Shown here: piece after piece, positions 6,666-14,198 of the stretch
How positions within the stretch are numbered: position 1 is the stretch's first letter
How the letters are laid out: every line of letters starts with the position of its first letter
Source of the DNA: Thalassiosira profunda
Lineage: Eukaryota; Bacillariophyta; Thalassiosirophyceae; Thalassiosirales; Thalassiosiraceae
Length of the DNA: 14,198 nt
Direction: 5' to 3'
Assembly: GCA_036939355.1 (NCBI GenBank)
Contig: JALLAP010000334.1
Location: 1-14,198 of the forward strand
Program-made: the position numbers and the translations under genes
The notes under the pieces: generated by a model
The model's input: the letters and a program-made list of their open reading frames with translations, nothing else
The model's database searches: none
Told to the model about the DNA's origin: nothing

Positions 6666-9600
6666 TCAAAATTTGTTGCCCCCTTCTTCCTCCAACTCAT
6701 CAACGAGTTCACCGATATTTAGTTCGTCCAAACTCGCCCGCCCGCAGTTGGCCACTTCACTGAGCAAGACATCCTGCAGGGTGATCAGGCTGTCGAATCC
6801 GGTCACGTCGAAGAAGGTGCCGTCGCTGCTGATGCGTTCCATGAACTCGAGAGCCTCCTTTTCCTTAGCGAAGTCTTTCAGTTTCGAGATGAATATGGGA
6901 ATGATGATGGAACCCTCTGCCTTCGCCGACGTCGCGGCGTCTTCTGCGGCCTTTGTCGCCTTGTCCTCGTCGCCTGGCTCCGTGGGCTGCCCGTCCGTGA
7001 TCATCATGATGAACTTCTTCCTCTGGAGCGTCGCCGCGCGCAGGGAAGAATGGCAGTCGTTGATAGCTCCGGCCGTGTTCGTTGCCCCTGCGCTAAACTT
7101 CAATCCATCAATTTCTACCGCCGTTACAGCAGCCGACGACAAGCCGCTGACCAAGTCCGAGTCCGATGCAAATTCGACCACCGAGAAGGAAGAATCTCCT
7201 GGCAGGAGGTCCATCTCAGCAACCATTTCCACAGCGAACTCTTGCATCGACTCGAAATCTTTGCAGCCGTTGTCATCGCCAGGACAGACGCTTCCCGACA
7301 TGTCGATGGCAAAGCATACGTCGAACTCGGGCTCCGAGCAAGTTGGGGCGCTGGTCGGCCTGTCCGTTGGTTGCCTCGTGGGCTTTGGAAGATGAAATGG
7401 CAAAGGTCAGCTCATTCGATTGACGCCTCATTCTGGATCCCGCCCGCACGCAACTTCGTCAAGCAGCAGGTCCTGCAAGCCATACAGTGCATCAAAGCCC
7501 GACACATCAAAAACTTTCCCATCGCTGCTGATCTGCTCCATGAAGGCAAGCGCTTCATCCTCCTCCTCGTTCCCCTGTCTCTCGTCTGGTGCTGTGCCAT
7601 GAGTTCCAAATCCCCCTTTGTTCTCCTCGCTGTCGTCTGCTTTCGCGATGAAGATGGGTATGATTGTCGTCCCATCCTCTTTCGCCGAATCCGCTGCTTG
7701 CTCAGCCAGAGCAGTAGCTTCCTGCCATGTGCCCGGTTCGGTCGGCTCGCCATCGGTTATCATCAATATGAACCTCTGTCTCCCGGTCGTCGAGGCAAGC
7801 AGCGATTTCTGACACTCGTTGATGGCTCCGGCTGTATGCGTGTCTCCGCCACGGAACTTCAGTTCAGTGATGATTGATGCTGCTTCTTCTGCGGAGGACA
7901 ACCCAGTCACCAGCCTTGCCTCACTAGCAAACGTCACGATGGAGAACGAACTCTCTCCTTCAAGGTCGTCGAGACCTGCCACCATACCGAATGCAAACGA
8001 CAACATCGTCCGAAAGTCTCTGCATTCTATGGTCGACGCATCGCAGACGCTGCCCGACATATCGATGGCCACGCAAAGATCGAAATCTGGCCCAGCGCAG
8101 GTCGGCGCCGATGTTTCTCTTACCTGAGGCGTCGGCCGTGGCGTTGGCATTGCTGTTGGCGGAGGAGTTGGCCGGAGCGACGGCGACCGCGAAGGAGATA
8201 CGGTGGGGCTCGACGATGGCTGATCAGGGATATCAGCGAGAGGAGAAATGGTTGAGAGCACTCGAGGCGAGAAGGCCTACTAAACACAAAATCGAGGAAT
8301 TACCGATAACGTGGGGCTGTTGGATGGCGGCCTCGTTCCCAAACAGGATCCAATCGGGATCCATCCTAAGCGCAACAAACAAAGATTGGTTAGACGTCAG
8401 CGCAGCAAGCCTGATCAAGAGGAGAGTAAACACGGCAGATAGATGTTCACCTTGGGTCAAGAGTGCATCGGCCAACTCGCCGATTCCGAACCAAAAGCTG
8501 ACGCACGAATCTTTTGTGCATTCGTAGACGAGATTGTCGGCCGTAACTTGCGCCCCAACGCCATAATCCGCACCCGATTGGAAGTATGGCACACAAGGTC
8601 CCATGAACACCACCGGGCTGCGCGTCGGCGCCCTCGTTGGCGCGTACGACGGGACGGAGCTGGGCTCGAACGACGGCGGCGCCGAGGCGACCACCGAGGG
8701 AGAAGCCGACGGGCAGGGCTCGTCCCGCTCTCCAAAGTACGTGGTGCCGGAGGAAGCGTCGCCAAACAGACCCTCGCCGTCGTTCATCGCTACAGGAACG
8801 CCATCGAACGAAATTATTGAGTCGGCATCGAAGCCACAGCATTCCTCCGAGGAGTCCTCCACCCATACGACCTCCAGTCCGTATTCCGCGTTCGTCGGCA
8901 GACACTCCAGCGTGCCACGCCCGCCCAAAAAATCATTCGACGGCTCAATGGCTCTGGTTTCGAATAGCGACGTGCCCTCCACGGGGCAGGGGAGGCATCG
9001 CGCCACGACCTCGCCGGAGCACGCGTCCGCAATCCTCCAGGTAACGTTGCTCGCGGAGAGCGGGGGGGCGCTGTCGACGACGAACGGCGTGAACCCCAAC
9101 GGGCACACGGAGCTCGGCGCGGACGAGGGCACGGCCGTCTCGTTGTCCACAAAGACGATGATGGGAGGAGGCACGACGACGCCGGTGGTGGCAGGGACGC
9201 CTTCTGCGGGATCGTCGCCGCCCTTCTTCTTCCGTCCCAGGATTGGTCCGAGGATGGCCGCCAAGAGGAGGAGCAACAGGGGCAAGAGGAAGCAGCAGTA
9301 CCTCCGTTTCTTGCGTCCGTCTTCCTCCTTGGACTCTTGCGTCGACGAGGCCGCTTCGTCGCGAGAGGCCCCACCATCCTCGTGGAAGGCGTCCTCGTCC
9401 TGGAAAAGATTCTCCTCGTCCCCATCCCGTCCCTTGTCGATAGTCTCCTCCACGCCATCGATGACGTGGCCGAGGCCGTTGCCTTCGTTATCGTCCATGC
9501 CCACGCTCTGCAGCGCCTTCTTGTGCCTCCGAAACTCTCCCACGAAGACGTCCTCGCTCTCTGGCACGCCCTGGAATTGGAGCCGCCCCACGCAGGTGGG

Positions 9601-10388
9601 ACTGCTGTGCGTGGCCTCCTCGCCGGGCGGGGTGGATTCCACGGGCGGCACATATGGCGTGTGGGTCTCGACGTCGCCGGAGTAGGAGGGATGGTATTGG
9701 CCGTCGTGCCATTCGTGCTCCCTCCCCGCGTTGGACGAGAGGGTCATGTTCGCGTCCCATTCCTTGTACGGACCGCGCGGCCCGGTGGCGTTGGGATCGT
9801 TCCTCGCCAACCCGGGCGCCCATCCGGCGTACTCCTCGGTCTCGGTGTGTTCTCCCCGACTCCCCAGCTTGCCAACCTCCACCTCCGCGTCTGGGGCCTC
9901 TTGTTTGGACGGCTCGTAGCTTGGCCGGCGATCGACCTCGGCCACTTCTTTCTTGGGCTTGTACAGCGCGATGTCCGGTGCCGTGTCTGTGCGATGGTGC
10001 ATTGCATATGTTGAGCACATGATGTGAGAAATTCTATCTAAAATCACGCGAGACATCGCAGGCAGGCGCACTCACACTTGGCCCCCAATTCCTCGCTGCT
10101 CCGGCCCCTAATGTACGACCCGGCGTGGAGGGAGCTGTAGCCCATCGACTTCTTTGCCTCCTTGACGAAGCGCCATCGGGGCGGGGCGGGGGCTGTCGTC
10201 GCCTTTTCGCCCGAGCCGTCGGTGGAGGTGCGCCGGACGAGGGGCGGCCGGGAGGGCGGCGGCGGCCCTGATGGCCCGACAGCTGCCGTTGCCGAAGCAT
10301 TGGCTGCATCTGCGCCGAGGGGAGGCGGCGCCTCCATCCCGGCGCCATCATTTGCGTCGCCGTCCATCATCGTGCCAATTTTGTCCAT
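6666..10388 (-). CDS. Single-pass membrane protein with two extracellular vWA domains
   Basis: Five exons join in frame: 10388-10076, 9986-8451, 8365-8304, 8219-7455 and 7382-6666, with introns of 89, 85, 84 and about 72 bp. They encode about 1130 residues. The ATG at 10388 is the first in frame after an upstream stop. Residues 1-330 are disordered and probably cytosolic. A membrane helix lies at about 335-355, flanked by RKKRR and RKKK. Outside follow a Cys-rich module containing SNVTWRIADACSGEVV, an S/P/T linker, a second module (YFQSGADYGVGAQV..YECTKDSC..GWIPIGSC) resembling carbohydrate-binding modules, another linker, vWA1 (about 685-885) and vWA2 (about 914-1110). Both vWA domains keep the MIDAS metal site: DMSGS (D690, D919), a downstream Thr, and ITDG-x-PTEPG. 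The family binds ligands through Mg2+ or Ca2+. Adhesion or cell-wall attachment is the inferred role. The exon 4/5 junction is uncertain. Confidence 0.8.
7383..7454 (-). other. Intron between the two vWA exons (boundaries uncertain)
   Basis: The vWA1 frame meets TGA at 7428-7430, and the vWA2 frame has no ATG before its domain, so an intron must join them. A good branch site, GAGCTGAC, lies inside. Two solutions keep the frame: donor GTTGCG at 7454 with acceptor AAAG ending at 7383 (72 bp), or donor GTGCGG about 5 bp downstream with an acceptor GAG in the next exon. Neither donor is strong. The first gives DE-PTRQPTDRPT, the second DEVA-QPTDRPT. Confidence 0.5.
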
Positions 10389-10882
10389 CAGCGCCGTCCG
10401 ATGCAAAATGAGCAATGCTCCGTCACCGCCGCCACTTCATCATTGCAATCCCACCAACAAATAATGACAACAGCGTCCGCTCTCCCCCACGCACGACGAA
10501 TGGATGGCCGACGACGAGCACCTTCCGGCGGATCGATCGTGGTTGCGATGCTTCATGCGAGTGCCGACGAAGCGACTTTCAAACCAGACACCTTCTGAAT
10601 CTTCCGAGAAAAGACAGCGACACAAAAGACCAAAGGATACTTTTTTGCCACACCCCTGCTGCCTCCTGCTGCCCCAGGGAAGGCCTGGCCCCGGCTCCCC
10701 AACACCGGCGCGAGGATAACAATTACTACTATTACTCAATCATTCTACTATTAAACACGTTCAATTCCGCTCATTGAAAACTCTTGACATGACGGGCCTG
10801 GCCGCCCACTGGCCGCCCAACGAAGCATTTGCATTCGTGCTCACAGCGGCACATAAGAAACTACTGGACGCGCACGCTACTC
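10389..10882. other. Upstream region of the vWA gene
   Basis: About 490 bp lie between the vWA gene start and the 3' end of the next minus-strand gene. It contains an A/T-rich, trinucleotide-like patch at about 10718-10757 (repeats of TTACTA/TACTA), the only such patch in the region. No TATA box close to the vWA start was recognised. A small plus-strand open frame overlaps its right end. Confidence 0.4.
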
Positions 10883-10926
10883 TCAACAACTCTCACAACA
10901 CCAAGGTTGGTAAACCCCTCTCTTGA
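10789..10926 (+). CDS. Possible small ORF of 45 residues
   Basis: An ATG at 10789 opens a short frame (MTGLAAHWPPNEAFAF...) to TGA at 10924-10926, overlapping the 3' end of the minus-strand gene by about 40 bp. Its composition is protein-like and it follows an A/T-rich patch that could serve as promoter. It may instead be the first exon of a plus-strand gene, since AAG|GTTGGTAA occurs near its end. No homologue is recognised, so it may be chance. Confidence 0.2.
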   Translation: MTGLAAHWPPNEAFAFVLTAAHKKLLDAHATLNNSHNTKVGKPLS

Positions 10927-12903
10927 CCCTATTCATGGACCTGAGGCAGCTAACAAGGAGGGCTAATCCAACTCCTCCACATATGCATCCAAACAACAAA
11001 AATACTGTTGGCAACATGTCCGGGTCCATGGCAATAACTCTGTTGCCAGGCCTGAGTTGAAAATTCCTTACTGTCCTCTCCCTCCCTTGAGAAGCCAATG
11101 TTTAAATAGCAGTCGAAGCATTCTTCTCTTTCACCGCAAGCGTATTGGTCGGGCTCGCCACACACACACTTTTTGATTCTTTTCTGGCAAGATGTCACTA
11201 TGCCATCTACTTTTGTCCACGACGCCCACTCAGCATGCTGTGGGTAATATGCTAACATCACCACGGCCGTCACAAAGAATACAATCAAACCTAAGACATA
11301 AAGGGTGGTGCAATCTCGGCTCATTTGTGGCGCACTGGTCGCGTACGCGTTCACCTGCCTCCTTGTGCCGTTGAGGCTTGCTTCCTCGACGGACAAGAAC
11401 AGAGGCAGAGAGGAGAGGAAGCCGTTAGGGGTTGTAAGTGCATGCAAAGACAAGAATGATCGGTGAAATGACTTACCACTTGGGCCGGAGGGTTGCCAGG
11501 AGCCCCCATCAAAGATCGATCGACCAGCACTCGCAGTTGTCGCACCCTCTTCGATGCTCCCCAGCTCTTCGTACGCTACGATTGCAATGCCTTTGGCCAA
11601 CCGCATCCGCGCCACCGCCTCCTTGGCAGTCTCGCAAGGCTCGCCGTTGATCGTCCCCAGAACTTGGCCGACCTTCAAGTTGGTGCGGGCGAACAGGCCA
11701 TCCTGGGCGATGGACGTGATTCTAACAGTGCTGCCGTTTCCGGTGATGCCGATCCCGAGCCGGCAGTCCTGGCTTGGCTTCGTCACCCACGCTTTCACCT
11801 GCCTCCTGGTGTCAAGAAGCGCCTCCTTGGCGCCAGCCTTTTCGTTGCCCTGCTTGATTGCGATGCTGGACTGCTGCATGCCTACAGCGGTCGGCGCGAC
11901 CTCCTTGACGTTTCCCTCCTCCGTCTTCTCCTCCTCTCGCCCATCGCCGCTTTCCTTGACGGCCGCCTGGGGGGCCTCGTCCGCGCCGTCCTTCTTCCGC
12001 GCCGCCGCGAGGGCCGCCTCGAGCGCGAGTCGACTGTGGGGAACGTACCCGGAATCGTTCCTCGCGCGCAGCTCCTCCTTGAGCTCGGCGACGGTCATCG
12101 ACGAGGCCGGGGGCAGGGCGTCGCGCTCCTCCTTCTCCTTCTCCCCGACCAAGACCCCCTCGTCGTCCTTTCCCTTTCCCTTCTCGAGGCCGGCGGTGGG
12201 GGGTTGCTCCCCCTCCTTCGTCTTTGGTACGCCGGCCACGCCTCCGTCCTTCTTCGCCTTCCCCTCCTCGAGGCCGGCGATCCAGTCGCGCACACTCGCC
12301 GCTTGGCGGCCCTTCTGCACGCTGGCGAGGCGCTCGCTCTTCTTCTCCCGGAGGCGGGCCAGCCTCTCCTGCAGCGCGGCCGCGGCGTCGTCCTTGTCCT
12401 TGCTGTCGTTCTCGAGGGAGGCGAAGAAGGCGGCGAGGGTCTCCCCGACCTTGGCCGCTTCGGCCTCCCCGCACACCGGCATCTCCATGAAGAGGAGCTG
12501 CGACGGGAGAGGATGTTGCAAAAACGAGGGGATTGGGAACGAAGTGAGATGGGCATCACGGGGCGAATACAAGACACTAAGATGTGCACCAAGTCAACCT
12601 ATTGCACACGTGGGCACCAGGACGATTGGCATGCAAGACGAGGCACAGACATCAAACAACGAGATGCGCACATGATGTGCACCAATATAAGTCAAGAATG
12701 AGATGTGCACGGCTCACCTCCTCGGCCACGTGGCCCGCGGCCTTCCCGCCCTCGACCATCTCGAGGGCGTAGTCCAGCAGTTCCTCGGCGTCGTCGGCGT
12801 CGTCGTCCGATACGATCTTCAGGTTGGCCATCAGGAGGGAGCGCAGCTTTGCCTTTTCCGGGGGCGTCAGCGCGCGGGGGGCGGCGGGGGCGGCGACGGT
12901 CAT
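10883..12903 (-). CDS. PWI-like / SAP-like / PDZ protein with DUF3592-like membrane C-terminus, frameshifted
   Basis: Exons are 12903-12718, 12497-11477 and 11380 onward. Introns are 220 bp (GTGAGC..CAG, phase 0) and 96 bp (GTAAGT..AAG, phase 1). The ATG at 12903 has an ideal ACCACCATG context. Residues about 17-95, split by intron 1, look like the PWI/Nab2-type helical fold (LRSLLMANLK...AEELLDYALEMVE). A charged coil follows, then a SAP-like helix (MTVAELKEELRARN, about 196-210). A PDZ domain occupies about 302-372 (CRLGIGI...VRITSIAQDGLFA..NLKVGQVLGTINGE). Exon 3 has a membrane helix (about 428-448), then VDGIVTSC and a Cys-rich loop typical of DUF3592-like proteins. The rest of that fold (LRPGNRVIAMDPDM plus a second membrane helix, ending at 10883) is in the next frame; without a shift translation ends at 10950. 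The membrane part could be a separate gene starting at the Met in APQMSRDC. Confidence 0.6.
12498..12717 (-). other. Intron 1 of the PWI/PDZ gene with internal repeats
   Basis: At 220 bp it is more than twice the length of the other introns seen here. Donor GAG|GTGAGC and acceptor TCGCAG|CTC are both good and in phase 0. It contains three copies of GATGTGCAC (about 12582, 12673 and 12702, read on +) and a related GAGATGCGCAC at 12661. Confidence 0.7.
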
Positions 12904-13235
12904 GGTGGTCGAGGTGGTCGAAGGATCGTCGTTGCGCGGCGGCGCGACGTGAATATTATGAGAACACCAGCCGATGTTGATCGTTGCATTCGGCCCCGAG
13001 CAATCGCTCTTCTGCCGGCCGACCTGCTCGCGTGGCGGCCCAATCCTGCATGCACAGGTGACAGGGTGAATGCTGCCAATCCCGACCTCGACGCTCTTCA
13101 AGTTGCAGAAGCCAGCTGCCGAAGATCTGGGTAATGACACGGCTGTGCTGGGGTAACGACGCGGATGTGCGGCACCGAATAACACCGAATCCTGCACAGA
13201 TCTACTGAAGACCACCCGGCGCCCCGTCGCCTCCG
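12904..13235. promoter_or_regulatory. Divergent promoter region (PWI/PDZ gene and the P/S-rich candidate gene)
   Basis: This 332-bp stretch lies between the ATG at 12903 (-) and the ATG at 13236 (+). The minus frame is open across it without an ATG, so it is likely 5'UTR plus promoter. CACCGAAT occurs twice, two bases apart, at about 13172-13190. No TATA box was recognised. Confidence 0.4.
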
Positions 13236-13823
13236 ATGGCCCAAAGAATCGCCGCCGCCCCTCCCGCCTCCAGCTCCCACGGTTCCGCCGACGAGGCGAG
13301 GCGGGAGGAGCGGGAGCGGCTCCCGCCCGGCGCCGGCAGGGCCGAGGGCAGCGGAGAGCGAGGGGAGGGGTTTTGTGTTACCACGTACAGGGTAGGTACT
13401 TGAAAAGATACTTTTTGACAACAACCCGAGCGAGGGCCGGGTGACACATCAACCATGAACGAGCCGCCGACCCGCTCCCCCCTGCTCCCCCCGGCGCCGT
13501 ACCCGCCCCCACCCGCCCACCGGGGGCGGTCAGCCCCGGGCGGCAGCTCCGGTGGCGCCGGCGGTGGCTCCAGCGGACGGAACCTCTATTCGAGTGCCCA
13601 ATCCGGCATGCGCGCGGGCACCTCTTCGGGCGATGGCGATCCGTCCCGGAATGCGCGGCACCAGCGGGGCCATTCGCCCTCCTCGTCGGCGCCGGGAGCG
13701 AGCCACTACGAACCGATTATTGTGGGGTTCAATACCAGAAGAAACACTGGAAGGCCGGGCACAAGATCGATTGCATCAAGCAGGAGTGATGCGCAAAATA
13801 ATAGCTGGATAAATTTACAATGA
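13236..13823 (+). CDS. Doubtful proline/serine-rich protein, two exons
   Basis: An ATG at 13236 opens a frame beginning MAQRIAAAPPASSSHGSADEA that reaches a stop at 13398-13400. A GTAGGT donor at 13392 and an AG ending at 13463 would remove 72 bp, including that stop, and join in phase 0 to the frame reading PPTRSPLLPPAPYPPPPAHRG down to TGA at 13821-13823. That gives about 171 residues, disordered and rich in P, S, G and R. TTTTTGAC in the intron could be the branch site. The acceptor is weak. A simpler alternative is a single exon from the ATG at 13455, which has a good ACCATGA context. The last 35 or so codons overlie a MYND-gene fragment in another frame, so the present C-terminus is probably not ancestral. 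No function can be assigned. Confidence 0.3.
13718..13819 (+). pseudogene. Degenerate 3' fragment of a MYND-family gene
   Basis: Read in frame 2, this stretch gives YCGVQYQKKHWKAGHKIDC followed by IKQE and a TGA at 13787-13789. It nearly matches the last 23 residues of the gene at 2593-3825 (YCGKQCQQEHWKAGHKIDC, then IKQE and TGA), and the DNA is also clearly similar. One zinc-binding Cys (C393 of the intact protein) has become Tyr, and no upstream Cys pairs remain. Similarity continues past the stop: AATAATAGCT (13797-13806) and AAATTTACA (13811-13819) both occur, in the same order, in the 3'UTR of the intact gene. No poly(A) tract follows. It is therefore a DNA-level fragment of a relative, not an intact gene. 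Confidence 0.75.
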
Positions 13824-13987
13824 CAACCCTTGCCAAGCCACTACATACAAACACGCCAAAGGACTCTGGCAAGGCATCTCGACAACCTCAAACGCAACTC
13901 GCCAGGATGCCTCCGGGCGCCGGAAGGAGGAGCTGGTACAGAGACCACAAAACTCAAGCCCACTCTCAATTATCTAGGCCCACCAAA

Positions 13988-14198
13988 CTACAAAGCGCCC
14001 AGCAAAGACCCAGCCAAAGACCCGGCCACATGCCCGGCCACTTCCCCGTTCGTGCTGGTGGCGGCATTCAGATCGTCCTTCGTACAGACCCCCATTTTGC
14101 TAAGAGCGTACAAATGACCCTGTTTGGCGAACGGATCCATTCCGCTATTCTTGCGGGCCTTCATCTCTGTGGTGCTACCAAGGAACTTGTAGCGGCGA
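13988..14198 (-). CDS. C-terminal part of a hypothetical protein (5' end outside window)
   Basis: On the minus strand the frame is open from the window edge to TAG at 13990-13988, giving about 69 residues. They include the segment GMDPFAKQGHLYALSKMGV and end in the hydrophobic, glycine-rich AGSLAGSLLGAL. The composition is protein-like and the frame has no internal stop. The segment 13988-14060 encodes a near-repeat (VAGHVAGSLAGSL), visible in the DNA as repeated CCCAGC/CCGGCCA units. No family is recognised, and the short length leaves room for doubt. Confidence 0.4.
   Translation of the reverse strand, partial: RRYKFLGSTTEMKARKNSGMDPFAKQGHLYALSKMGVCTKDDLNAATSTNGEVAGHVAGSLAGSLLGAL

Noticed and set aside
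7428..7430. Stop-codon readthrough between vWA1 and vWA2
   Set aside because: The vWA1 and vWA2 frames are the same modulo three, but the intervening bases include a branch-site-like sequence and further stops (a second TGA lies downstream), so an intron is the simpler explanation.
11052..11071. A 20-nt GTAAGG..CAG 'mini-intron' to explain the frame change in the DUF3592-like tail
   Set aside because: It is far shorter than any intron here, and its removal gives the third frame, not the one with the second membrane helix.
11493..12701. Two long plus-strand frames (about 370-400 codons) opposite the PWI/PDZ gene
   Set aside because: They are antisense shadows. The minus strand has PWI-like, SAP-like and PDZ domains plus good splice sites, while the plus frames are leucine/arginine- or serine-rich without motifs.
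13718..13819. Retroposed (processed) copy of the MYND gene
   Set aside because: No poly(A) tract or target-site duplication is visible after the 3'UTR-like part, and the parent is intronless, so intron loss cannot be tested. A DNA-level duplication fits better.
1..14198. CRISPR arrays, tRNA or rRNA genes, bacterial operons, transposase genes
   Set aside because: None seen on either strand. The spliced genes and promoter layout are eukaryotic.

Overview
The window reads as nuclear DNA of a eukaryotic alga. The likely source is a stramenopile, and a centric diatom such as Thalassiosira is my best guess. This is inferred from three things. Genes are spaced and interrupted by short GT-AG introns, mostly 72-96 bp. 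There is a RING/Sel1/MYND protein of the kind greatly expanded in Thalassiosira-type genomes. There is also a membrane protein with S/T/P-rich linkers and diatom-style extracellular modules. Coding regions are GC-rich, so several frames stay open by chance; frames were chosen from domains and splice signals. Several apparent open frames begin with TTG or GTG and have no usable ATG, which is what internal exons look like.

Layout, left to right. (1) 1-624 (+): the C-terminal end of an acidic hypothetical protein. (2) 1119-2457 (+): a three-exon catechol-O-methyltransferase-like enzyme with all catalytic and metal-binding residues. (3) 2593-3825 (-): an intronless RING-like/Sel1/MYND protein, convergent with the methyltransferase gene. 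(4) 3826-4234: a divergent promoter region with a TATA box and a candidate 80-bp 5'UTR intron ending in tandem acceptors. (5) 4235-6370 (+): a large charged nuclear protein with one helicase-associated (HA) domain. (6) 6666-10388 (-): one five-exon gene for a single-pass membrane protein of about 1130 residues with two tandem vWA domains. (7) 10883-12903 (-): a three-exon gene joining a PWI-like domain, a SAP-like helix, a PDZ domain and a DUF3592-like two-helix membrane segment; its last part needs a frameshift. (8) 13236-13823 (+): a doubtful proline/serine-rich gene whose 3' end lies over a degenerate copy of the end of a MYND gene, including its 3'UTR. (9) 13988-14198 (-): the C-terminal end of a further gene entering from the right.

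The genes do not form a pathway. The points most worth following are the duplicated vWA exons and their membrane scaffold, the unusual PWI/PDZ/DUF3592 combination with an internal partial duplication, and the MYND-gene fragment read in another frame by a neighbouring open frame.
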